64,000 nucleotides of DNA from Paucisalibacillus globulus (lineage in GTDB: Bacteria > Bacillota > Bacilli > Bacillales > Amphibacillaceae). A program made the translations under genes and the position numbers. Numbering within the stretch: position 1 is the stretch's first letter; every line of letters starts with the position of its first letter. This document shows, one piece after another, positions 53,043 to 60,767 of this stretch. The stretch is taken from assembly GCF_900184735.1 (NCBI RefSeq), contig NZ_LT855393.1, forward strand, positions 1-64,000, in the 5' to 3' direction. The notes under the pieces are model-generated. The model was given only the letters and a program-made list of their open reading frames with translations, did not search any database and was not told the origin of the DNA.

Positions 53043-53394
53043 CATGAGGGACATTGTCATCATTTTTTCACTCTAAATTATCTCTCTAAATCGTTATGAG
53101 AGGTTTCCTCATCATCTTTTCTCTCCAATTTTTCTCTCTAAAATGTCATGAGAGCACTTCTCATCATCTTTTCTCCCCAAATTACCTCTCCAAATCATCA
53201 TGAGAGCTCTCCTCATCATCTTTTCAAACCAAATTACCTCTCCAAATCGTCATGAGAGCACCTCTCATCACCTTTTCAAACCAAATATCTCTCAAAATCA
53301 TCACGAGAACTCTCCTCATCATCTTTTCACTCAATTATCTCTCCAGAAACATCATGAGGCGCTTTAACAACCGGTTTCCAACACAAACATTCTT
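53043..53394. repeat. Tandem array C: about seven units of a 52-bp repeat
   Basis: CATGAG (or TATGAG/CACGAG) starts at 53043, 53095, 53147, 53199, 53251, 53302 and 53353: four steps of 52 bp and two of 51. The unit reads AAATCATCATGAGAGCTCTC then CTCATCATCTTTTCA plus a linker like AACCAAATTACCTCTCC. ATGAG-N7-CTCAT forms a small hairpin in most units. The array lies between the start regions of divergent prkA and yeeI. The remaining stretch 52854-53042 looks like ordinary prkA leader. Confidence 0.95.
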
Positions 53395-53524
53395 ATAAAT
53401 AATCCACCCTCCAACTAAATTTCCCCGAGAAAATCTGATTAAGATGTTGTATAATAGGATAGTCAATCAGTTGATACTCCATTATTTTAGTAAGACAAAA
53501 GACAAGAAAGTGAGATGTTCTTCT

Positions 53525-54244
53525 ATGGGACGTAAATGGAATAATATTAAGGATAAGAAAGCAGAAAAGGACAAAAATACTAGTCGCATTTATGCTAAGT
53601 TCGGCCGTGAGATCTATGTTGCTGCTAAGCAAGGGGAACCAGATCCTGAAGCTAACCAGGCTTTGAAGGTTGTTTTAGAACGTGCGAAAACATACAGTGT
53701 TCCAAAACATATTATCGAAAAAGCAATCGATAAAGCTAAAGGTGGAGACGACGAAAACTATGATGAGCTTCGTTATGAAGGGTTCGGACCAAATGGGTCT
53801 ATGCTTATCGTGGACACCTTAACTAATAACGTAAACAGAACGGCATCTGAAGTACGTGCTGCCTTCGGTAAAAATGGCGGTAATATGGGTGTAAGTGGTT
53901 CTGTTGCTTATATGTTCGATGCAACGGCAGTATTTGGAATTGAAGGCAAAACTGCTGATGATGTTCTGGAGCTATTAATGGAAGCTGATATAGATGTTCG
54001 TGATGTATTAGAAGAAGATGAAATCGTGGTTGTATATGCAGAGCCAGACCAATACCATGCTGTACAAGAAGCATTCAAAAACGTTGGCATTACAGAGTTT
54101 ACTGTTGCTGAATTAACAATGCTTCCACAAAACGAGGTTGAATTAGACGAAGAGTCTAAGGCCCAATTTGAGAAGTTGATTGATGTGTTAGAAGACCTTG
54201 AGGATGTTCAACAGGTTTACCATAATGTTGATTTAGGTGAATAA
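53525..54244 (+). CDS. yeeI: YebC/TACO1 family protein (YeeI type)
   Basis: A 239-residue member of the YebC family, very close to the YeeI branch in Bacillus: [57 protein letters not shown] and VYHNVDLGE at the end. Classically called a transcriptional regulator, the family is now linked to translation of proline-rich stretches. I start at ATG 53525, as in homologues; the frame runs 27 codons further back without support. A TATAAT at 53450 is a probable -10 element. Monocistronic. Confidence 0.95.
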   Translation: MGRKWNNIKDKKAEKDKNTSRIYAKFGREIYVAAKQGEPDPEANQALKVVLERAKTYSVPKHIIEKAIDKAKGGDDENYDELRYEGFGPNGSMLIVDTLTNNVNRTASEVRAAFGKNGGNMGVSGSVAYMFDATAVFGIEGKTADDVLELLMEADIDVRDVLEEDEIVVVYAEPDQYHAVQEAFKNVGITEFTVAELTMLPQNEVELDEESKAQFEKLIDVLEDLEDVQQVYHNVDLGE

Positions 54245-54267
54245 ACCTAACGGAACAATGAAGACCA

Positions 54268-54299
54268 AACGGTCACTCTACTTGAGTGACCGTTTTATT
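54268..54299. terminator. Terminator of yeeI
   Basis: AACGGTCACTC-TACT-TGAGTGACCGTT followed by TTATTATT; could also serve the convergent DUF1761 gene. Confidence 0.88.
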
Positions 54300-54313
54300 A
54301 TTAAAAGTATCTA

Positions 54314-54715
54314 TCAAGAAAAGCTCCCAATAATGACCCCTGCAAGTATCATACTAACAACATGAAAACCAGCAGTAATGAAATATAGTTTCCACTTCAT
54401 CCCTTCATAAAGCGCATTCGTTGCAGAAGTACCAGCAATAACAAGACCTACTACCAACCCGAGCCATAATCCGTCTACCCAACTATCGATATTTGCCCAT
54501 TCTGCAATTATTGCTAACAAAAAGGAATTAATAATAGCCATCAAAATCGAGCCTGTCATCACTTTTCCCACGCTAGGAAGATCTTCATCCTTCAATCCCT
54601 TTAACGTTTGCCATGTATTCCAGAAAACCTTAGGCGAATACCAGATGGAACCAAGAATACAGATTGCTACCGCACTTATTATTACTGCTAAAAAATTGAT
54701 TGCGTCAAAATCCAC
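54314..54715 (-). CDS. DUF1761 family membrane protein
   Basis: A 133-residue protein with four membrane segments (about 5-25, 51-70, 78-97, 108-130). The N-terminal part (AVAICILGSIWYSPKVFWNT) and the ATNALYEGMKWKLYFITAGF segment are typical of DUF1761, a family of unknown function. It is one of a set of small membrane-protein genes on this strand, but gaps of 75 bp or more suggest separate units. Confidence 0.75.
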   Translation of the reverse strand: MDFDAINFLAVIISAVAICILGSIWYSPKVFWNTWQTLKGLKDEDLPSVGKVMTGSILMAIINSFLLAIIAEWANIDSWVDGLWLGLVVGLVIAGTSATNALYEGMKWKLYFITAGFHVVSMILAGVIIGSFS

Positions 54716-54789
54716 TTTATTACCTCCAACGTATTAGTTCTTACAAGCTTTTCCATTATTAAAAAAAATATTATGAAAAGCAATATCAG

Positions 54790-55128
54790 CTACTTCTGAA
54801 TGGTTTCTTCTCTCTGTATACTTTCTTTCTTATTAAAGGTAATAAAATATAGAAACAAGACAAAAGTATATGCCATTGTGATAAGAATAAAATTAGGAAC
54901 CTCAAAAAATGTGAGTAATGCACATAAAACCAATATGCTCAATAAAATTGGAATATGTGTTACACCTCGGTCTTTATAAGCTTCGTACATACACCAAAGA
55001 AATAAGATGATGCAGAAGAATAATGATATCCAAATATAAGGGGTAAAGCTCTTTTCAAAATTAACGGAGAAGAAAACACTTAATCCATTTATAGTTAAAG
55101 CTAAAAGAAAACCTATATAGCGTTTCAT
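54790..55128 (-). CDS. Hypothetical four-segment membrane protein
   Basis: A 112-residue, very hydrophobic protein with four membrane segments and a short charged tail (NKKESIQREETIQK). GGGAGGGGATTGTC precedes the ATG at 55128; earlier in-frame codons lie within that region. The family is not recognised. It begins about 50 bp after amj and could be cotranscribed with it. Confidence 0.6.
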   Translation of the reverse strand: MKRYIGFLLALTINGLSVFFSVNFEKSFTPYIWISLFFCIILFLWCMYEAYKDRGVTHIPILLSILVLCALLTFFEVPNFILITMAYTFVLFLYFITFNKKESIQREETIQK

Positions 55129-55176
55129 GACAATCCCCTCCCTACTAAACAAAACCTTATTTATGCTTGTTAGTCG

Positions 55177-55992
55177 TTATACGATAAATTTCGTAAACCA
55201 TGCTATATATTTAGCTCCCCAAACGAAAAGGAATTGGGCAAGTATCGTTCCAAACAACCTTGACGTTACCATCATTAACGACATACTCTTCAGCTTATTA
55301 TAGCTTCCTCTTTGGTTAACAACATCGTCTGCTATTACAGAGATTTTCGGATCAATAAAAACAACCAAAAGTATTGTTGCTATCCCATTTATCAAACCTG
55401 ATGCCATAATTGCCGTAGAAGCCCTTTCAGGAGCTAATAGTGCTGCATATAGTGCAGATAATACACCGATTGTATATATGGATGTAATTATCATATTTAC
55501 AAAAAATAATTTAATTGGTATATCTTTCGCTCTAGTGTCCCGTAAATAGGAGAATTTAGGTAGACTAAAATGGGTAATGCCTCGTTTTATATAATGTAAT
55601 GAGAAAATCTTTTTCATTAGGGAAGGAACAGACCCTTTTTCCTCTGATAAATGAATAATCGCCCGTGAAAATAAAGCTATAAAAGTAGGAAGTAGAATTA
55701 TTCCAAACACAGTTCCCACCGTTGATGCACCAATCAGTATTCGAAATTGGGTTTCTACAAACTCTAGTGCATTTTCTTTCGGAGCAGTATCAATTAGGCT
55801 CCCAGTAAAAGGTTGTTGCATCATATTTGCTAGTCTTGATACGATGACCATTATATTAAAGAGCGATAAAGCGGAAGCTATCATTTTGACTCTTGCACCT
55901 GATAACCTTACAGCATAAGCTAGGGTTTCTATTGAATGGATGATAAAAATAAACAAAGCTATATATAATAATTTTTCATTGAAGAATTCCAT
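55177..55992 (-). CDS. amj: Lipid II flippase Amj
   Basis: A 271-residue membrane protein of the Amj (YdaH, DUF2837) family, with about six segments. Characteristic stretches are HSIETLAYAVRLSGARVKMI, ALSLFNIMVIVSRLANMMQQ and PFTGSLIDTAP. Amj moves the peptidoglycan precursor lipid II across the membrane and can replace MurJ; in B. subtilis it is switched on by ECF sigma-M under wall stress. AGAGAGGTTACC precedes the ATG. No clear ECF promoter is seen upstream here. Confidence 0.92.
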   Translation of the reverse strand: MEFFNEKLLYIALFIFIIHSIETLAYAVRLSGARVKMIASALSLFNIMVIVSRLANMMQQPFTGSLIDTAPKENALEFVETQFRILIGASTVGTVFGIILLPTFIALFSRAIIHLSEEKGSVPSLMKKIFSLHYIKRGITHFSLPKFSYLRDTRAKDIPIKLFFVNMIITSIYTIGVLSALYAALLAPERASTAIMASGLINGIATILLVVFIDPKISVIADDVVNQRGSYNKLKSMSLMMVTSRLFGTILAQFLFVWGAKYIAWFTKFIV

Positions 55993-56081
55993 TTAGGTAA
56001 CCTCTCTCACGAAAATTGAATACCCAAATTGTACCATAGTGATCATTTTTCTTCCCAATTTCCTGGTATGGTTTCACATAA

Positions 56082-56109
56082 TAAAAAGCCTTCCTAATCG
56101 GAAGACTTT
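56082..56109 (-). terminator. Terminator of the LysE-type exporter gene
   Basis: On the minus strand GTCTTCC-GATTA-GGAAGGC is followed by TTTTTAT. Confidence 0.82.
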
Positions 56110-56112
56110 AGC

Positions 56113-56736
56113 TCACCAAAGTAGTTCACTATCTATGAATCGATATCCCATATACAAGGCCATAATCCAAATAATAATTGCAGATACCTGATTAAGCCTT
56201 TTCAGTAACGCACCAGATTTCCCTAATTGCCCTACTCGGCTCCCAACAATTGCCAGTCCGAAAAACCAAATCCAAGATACGATAATACAAGATAAAGCAA
56301 ACACCAGCTTGTCATACCCCTCATAAACAATCGAACTCGTCCCTATAACACCAATCGTATCTAAGATAGCATGAGGATTGAGTAATGAGACAGATGCTGC
56401 AAATGTAATCTGACGCTTAGCTGAATACCGACTACGATCTGCTTGACCTCCACCTTGATTACTCCTCCACATAACCCAACCCATATAGAGCAAAAAGAGA
56501 AAACCAATCAACGACAATACCAGACCAATACCATCAAAACGAAGAACCATTACAGACACTCCAGCTACAGCCAATGTAATCAGTATGGTATCACAAATAG
56601 ATGCAGTAACGACCGCCGGCAAAGCCTTTCTCAGCTTAGTATGTATAGCACCTTGGTTAAAAATAAATACATTTTGTATCCCTAAAGGAAGGATTAGACC
56701 AAAAGCTAAAATAACTCCATGTAAAAATGCTTCCAC
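56113..56736 (-). CDS. LysE/ArgO family amino-acid exporter
   Basis: A 207-residue membrane protein of the LysE/ArgO family with about six segments: AFGLILPLGIQNVFIFNQGA at the N-terminus, VTASICDTILITLAVAGVS and VSLLNPHAILDTIGVIG in the middle. These fit basic-amino-acid exporters (lysine, arginine) such as ArgO; B. subtilis YisU is similar. The start is GTG with GGGGAAGTA. A GNAT gene ends 23 bp upstream on the same strand, so cotranscription is possible. Confidence 0.88.
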   Translation of the reverse strand: MEAFLHGVILAFGLILPLGIQNVFIFNQGAIHTKLRKALPAVVTASICDTILITLAVAGVSVMVLRFDGIGLVLSLIGFLFLLYMGWVMWRSNQGGGQADRSRYSAKRQITFAASVSLLNPHAILDTIGVIGTSSIVYEGYDKLVFALSCIIVSWIWFFGLAIVGSRVGQLGKSGALLKRLNQVSAIIIWIMALYMGYRFIDSELLW

Positions 56737-56759
56737 TACTTCCCCATCCTTCTATGAAT

Positions 56760-57431
56760 CTATGAAATCTTAAATGGATTCTTCCATTCCATTAAACTAG
56801 CATAATTCAAGGATTCCTCATCCTCCAGATAATTAGGGATTACACCAATCGGCCTTCTTCCCGTATTTAATAAAAAGGTAATCACTGGATCCGTTAATTT
56901 ACCACTGACCACGTTTTCCAAATATTCTTCAGCCGATAATCTATCCGCATGTTTATGATAACCAGGCATTCGTCCACCACCAAGCAACCTTTCTAACCCT
57001 TGATGAATCACAACTCCATACATGGAATGCATCAGTAATTTACCTAATGCTAATTTGCGATAAGATGGTCGAATGCAAATATCAACGACATACAACGTAT
57101 TGCCATTGGGATTATGATTTCGAATATAGCCATCATCTGTGATTTCTTCCCATGTATGAAAAGGGTTGGTAGGGTCAAAGTCTACCAATAACCCTGTCAT
57201 AGAACCAGCTAACACACCATTTACTTCTACACATAATGCACCCTCTGGAAACAGGCTCACATGATTACGCAATTGTTCTTTGTTCCACCACAATTCGGAT
57301 GGAAAAGGCGGAGGGAAACTTTCCGCCTGAATGTTAATTAATTCATCAAAATCTACCTGCCCGTAATTTCTAACTAGTGCATCTACATAACCCTGATCAT
57401 CTTTAAGATAAACATGCTTTTTGTATCGCAT
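56760..57431 (-). CDS. GNAT acetyltransferase paired with a nitrilase
   Basis: A 223-residue GNAT protein: VVDICIRPSYRKLALGKLLM is the acetyl-CoA loop and VDFDELINIQAESFPPPFPS the N-terminal part. It matches the acetyltransferase half of B. subtilis YhcX, in which a GNAT domain is fused ahead of a nitrilase. Here the two halves are separate genes in the opposite order, 16 bp apart. The substrate is unknown. RBS AGAAGGGAC. Confidence 0.82.
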   Translation of the reverse strand: MRYKKHVYLKDDQGYVDALVRNYGQVDFDELINIQAESFPPPFPSELWWNKEQLRNHVSLFPEGALCVEVNGVLAGSMTGLLVDFDPTNPFHTWEEITDDGYIRNHNPNGNTLYVVDICIRPSYRKLALGKLLMHSMYGVVIHQGLERLLGGGRMPGYHKHADRLSAEEYLENVVSGKLTDPVITFLLNTGRRPIGVIPNYLEDEESLNYASLMEWKNPFKIS

Positions 57432-57447
57432 CTTTTTTAGTCCCTTC

Positions 57448-58302
57448 TTATTTACTTAGGTCGGGATATAGATCTAGGCGTCTGTCGGTCCAAGTTGTAA
57501 CCGATCCTTCTTCTCTTACCTTGTATAATAGTGACAAATCTAAATCAGCAGTAATGATCATATCATGGTTAAATTCGCCTTCCATTAATATTCCATTCTT
57601 CGGAAATGGAATATCATTTGGCGTAATCACTGCTGCTTGTCCGTAATTCGCACGCATAAAGTCAACATTACGAAGTGCTCCAACCGTACCAGTGGTTACA
57701 ACATATACTTGATTTTCAATTGTTCGAGCATGGCATGTATAACGAACACGGTTAAATCCATGAAGGTCATCTGTACAAGATGGAGCAAAGATCACATCCG
57801 CTCCCATTCCACGGACCATCCTTACGATTTCTGGAAACTCCATGTCATAACAAGTTAATAAGGCAATTTTTCCTTTATCTGTCTCAAAGATTTGGATGGA
57901 CTCACCAGGGGTAATATTCCAATCTTTCTTCTCTGTTGGTGTCATATGGAGTTTTGCTTGTTCTGCCACACGACCATCTGGATAAAAGAGATGGGCCGTA
58001 TTATATAATTTTCCTTCTTTTTTGGTTACATGAGTACCACCAATAATATGCATCCCTGTTTCCTGTGCTAATCCTCGAAACAATTCAATATATTGATCTG
58101 TGTAGTTAGGTAACTCATCTACAAGTCCAACCGTATTCCCTGTAATAGAAAGTAACTGTGTCGTAAAAAATTCTGGAAAAAGAACGAATTCCGAATCATA
58201 TTCATTAGCTGTCCGAACATAATGAGTTACTTGAGCTGCAAAGTCTTCAAAGCTATTTATTTTTTCTAAGTGGTATTGTACCGCAGATACACGTAATTTC
58301 AT
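57448..58302 (-). CDS. Carbon-nitrogen hydrolase (nitrilase superfamily)
   Basis: A 284-residue nitrilase-superfamily amidase with the catalytic triad Glu44 (LFPEFF), Lys117 (KLHMTPTEK) and Cys151 (LLTCYDMEFPE). It resembles the hydrolase half of YhcX and should cut an amide or nitrile in the cytosol; the true substrate is not known. AAAAGGAGTTACC precedes the ATG. It heads a unit with the GNAT gene and perhaps the LysE exporter, which may together handle a nitrogen compound. Confidence 0.88.
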   Translation of the reverse strand: MKLRVSAVQYHLEKINSFEDFAAQVTHYVRTANEYDSEFVLFPEFFTTQLLSITGNTVGLVDELPNYTDQYIELFRGLAQETGMHIIGGTHVTKKEGKLYNTAHLFYPDGRVAEQAKLHMTPTEKKDWNITPGESIQIFETDKGKIALLTCYDMEFPEIVRMVRGMGADVIFAPSCTDDLHGFNRVRYTCHARTIENQVYVVTTGTVGALRNVDFMRANYGQAAVITPNDIPFPKNGILMEGEFNHDMIITADLDLSLLYKVREEGSVTTWTDRRLDLYPDLSK

Positions 58303-58417
58303 TTTGAGGTAACTCCTTTTCGTTAGTTATACCTGTACTATATTTCATTGTTTCCATTTGCACAATAATAATTTTACAAGTTTACCAAAATTCCATAGAG
58401 ACCTCATTTCTACGGCT

Positions 58418-59068
58418 TTAGCGATACCTCCGTTGTATTCCACCAATGGATAAAACAAGGACAATCAGCCCAATTAGCAGGACTATTTCCATAGACGTGT
58501 TAGATGAGAGACTACGTTGTATGAATGGTTCTTTCACTAGCATTTCCCCAGCTGTCCAGGCCAGTAGTGCTGAACCAATATAGACAACAAAGGAGTACGT
58601 TTCCATGATACGTAATATAAATTGGCTTGCAAATAGCATGATAGGAATACTTAGAATAATCCCTAGGATAACTAACATCATATTGTTATTAGATACCGCT
58701 ACAATCCCTAATACATTATCTAGACTCATCAGCATATCTGCGAAAATAATAATTACGATTGCTTCCTTTAAGGAATTACCGACTTTAATTTGACTTTCGT
58801 CCGCTTCTTCATCTACCAAAAGTTTATATGCCACCACTAACAGGAGAATGCCCCCAATTAAATGGATATAAGGTAGCTTCAATAGATACATGACAATCAC
58901 CGTAAATAGGATACGAAATACCACTGCCCCAACCGTTCCCCAGACAATCGCCTTGTTCTTTAAGTTGGATGGCAAATTACGACTTGCCATAGCTATAACA
59001 ACTGCATTATCACCACTCAAGATTAGATTTATCAGTAATATTTTTACAAAAGGCTCCACAAATTCCAA
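58418..59068 (-). CDS. TerC family membrane protein (YjbE-like)
   Basis: A 216-residue protein with seven or so membrane segments of the TerC family. The metal-site motifs are LILSGDNAVVIAMASRNLP (near the start) and DMLMSLDNVLGIVAVSNN. Bacillus relatives YceF and YkoY export manganese; this protein is nearer in length to YjbE. The start is TTG with GTGAGGA upstream. I looked for a yybP-ykoY (Mn) riboswitch in the leader 59069-59296 and did not find its motifs. Confidence 0.85.
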   Translation of the reverse strand: MEFVEPFVKILLINLILSGDNAVVIAMASRNLPSNLKNKAIVWGTVGAVVFRILFTVIVMYLLKLPYIHLIGGILLLVVAYKLLVDEEADESQIKVGNSLKEAIVIIIFADMLMSLDNVLGIVAVSNNNMMLVILGIILSIPIMLFASQFILRIMETYSFVVYIGSALLAWTAGEMLVKEPFIQRSLSSNTSMEIVLLIGLIVLVLSIGGIQRRYR

Positions 59069-59296
59069 TAAAATTCCTCACCCCACTCTTTTTCGTCGTA
59101 AAAAATGCTTGTCCTAAAAAAACTATGAGCTTAAAAGCTATTACATTACTTTTTTATAAAAAAACTGGACGATTTTATTTAAGTTCTACTAGGGTAAGGA
59201 TCAGGGAGCGCTGACTTTTCTTTCCAAGAAATAGGCTAATATCACTCCCACTTCATTCCTCTCCGCATATTCTAGTTAAAAAGCGGAGGAATGTAG

Positions 59297-60511
59297 ATGT
59301 TTTATTACCAGTATTATTTTCCACAGTTTGTACCAGTGCAGTATTACGGGCAACCGTTATATTTAGATAGGCAGCAACCAAATGTTCAAGAACTACTACA
59401 AACGATTAGTTCTGAACATAGGAATTTATATCGGGACCTTGAAAATGCAGGAATGAATAGGCAAGTAATTGATTATGTCTTTTTCTTTATGGTGAATTAT
59501 GTAGTAAACCAAGCTAATACCAACCAAAATGCAAACCAAATCTATTCACAATTCCAAAGACAGGTTCCATGGTTTAACTTGATCTTTAGACAGTTAAATG
59601 TTTCTCAAAGTGTTGCGGATCGTGTGCTAAAAAGGCTTATTCAAATCGTACTAGATTTAATCAAAGGTGGAGGCGACCAGCCTGGACCTGGACCAGGGCA
59701 AGGTTGGTCCAATTGGGAAGACTTAGGTGGCGTGCTTACATCCGCTCCAACCGTTGCTTCTTGGCAGCCTAATCGTCTAGATGTGTTTGTAAGGGGGACA
59801 GATAATGCACTATATCATAAATGGTGGGATGGCTCTCGTTGGCTAGATTGGGAAAGCCTTGGCGGTGTTTTAACAAGCCCTCCAGGCGCTGTTTCTTGGG
59901 GACCGAATCGAATTGATGTGTTTGCTCGAGGTACTGATAATACCCTATTTCACAAGTGGTGGGATGGCTCCCGTTGGAATGATTGGGAAAGTCTTGGTGG
60001 GGTATTAACCAGTGGCCCTGCAGTTTCTTCTCGTCGGACCAACCAATTAGATGTGTTTGTACGTGGTACCGGAAACAGATTATATATGCGATCTTGGAAT
60101 GGGTCTCGTTGGCTAGATTGGGAAGATCTTGGAGGAAATCTAAATTCTGAGCCTGCAGCAGTATCTTGGGGGCCAAATCGAATCGATGTCTTCGCCAGAG
60201 GCCAGAACAATAATTTAATTCACAAGTGGTGGAACGGTAATCGTTGGAGTGATTGGGAAAGCCTTGGAGGCACATTAACTAGTGCACCAACAGTTTCATC
60301 TCGCCGTCCAAATCAACTAGATGTGTTTGCACGCGGTACTGGAAATCGCCTTTACAAACGCACCTGGAACGGAACTCGTTGGGAAAGCTGGGAGAACCTT
60401 GGCGGCACACTAACATCCGCACCAGCAGCTGTATCTTGGGGGCCAAACCGAATTGATGTCTTCGCTAGAGGGCAAAATCAATCCCTGATCCACTCATGGA
60501 TGGGTAGGTAA
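59297..60511 (+). CDS. Lectin-like repeat protein (six PLL/DUF346-type repeats)
   Basis: A 404-residue protein without a signal peptide. Residues 1-137 are a helical domain rich in Y, Q and N (YYQYYFPQFVPVQYYGQPLY at the start), then a GPGPGQG linker, then six repeats of about 45 residues built on WESLGGVLTSAP, SWGPNRIDVFARGTDN and HKWWDGSRW. Odd repeats have RRxNQLDVF and even ones WGPNRIDVF, so a two-repeat block was duplicated. Such repeats form beta-propeller lectins that bind sugars. The N-terminus recalls spore-coat and surface proteins. GCGGAGGAATG precedes the ATG. Confidence 0.8.
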   Translation: MFYYQYYFPQFVPVQYYGQPLYLDRQQPNVQELLQTISSEHRNLYRDLENAGMNRQVIDYVFFFMVNYVVNQANTNQNANQIYSQFQRQVPWFNLIFRQLNVSQSVADRVLKRLIQIVLDLIKGGGDQPGPGPGQGWSNWEDLGGVLTSAPTVASWQPNRLDVFVRGTDNALYHKWWDGSRWLDWESLGGVLTSPPGAVSWGPNRIDVFARGTDNTLFHKWWDGSRWNDWESLGGVLTSGPAVSSRRTNQLDVFVRGTGNRLYMRSWNGSRWLDWEDLGGNLNSEPAAVSWGPNRIDVFARGQNNNLIHKWWNGNRWSDWESLGGTLTSAPTVSSRRPNQLDVFARGTGNRLYKRTWNGTRWESWENLGGTLTSAPAAVSWGPNRIDVFARGQNQSLIHSWMGR

Positions 60512-60528
60512 TGCAAAAGTACTAAATT

Positions 60529-60567
60529 AATGGGGTACAATTTCACCTTGTACCCCATTTTCTTTTT
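60529..60567 (+). terminator. Terminator of the lectin-like gene
   Basis: AATGGGGTACAA-N7-TTGTACCCCATT followed by TTCTTTTT; perfect 12-bp stem. Confidence 0.9.
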
Positions 60568-60683
60568 GGTATAATGAGAAGATGTTTTTCTGTAAAGCTT
60601 CTGGTGAGAGAAATCAGTATTTTTACATAAACTACACTTACATAAAATTAAAGGCTGTTTTTATTTTGAGAATGGAACTGCGG

Positions 60684-60717
60684 TGAAAAGATGAGTGATT
60701 GCGTGTCGCACATCATC
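60684..60717 (-). repeat. Solo copy of the array-A type repeat unit, inverted
   Basis: On the minus strand the 31 bases from GATG to TTTTCA read GATGTGCGACAC...TCATCTTTTCA. Length and ends equal those of the array A units, and GATGTGCGA is identical to the first two units of array A (7743, 7795). It is a single unit in the gap before the amino-acid permease. Confidence 0.75.
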
Positions 60718-60767
60718 TAAGAAACCAATAACTCAATGAAAACAGCCAAAACAAAAGAGGTTTTAGT

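Noticed and set aside
59069-59296. yybP-ykoY manganese riboswitch before the TerC gene
   Set aside because: The conserved loop sequences of that riboswitch were not found on the minus strand.
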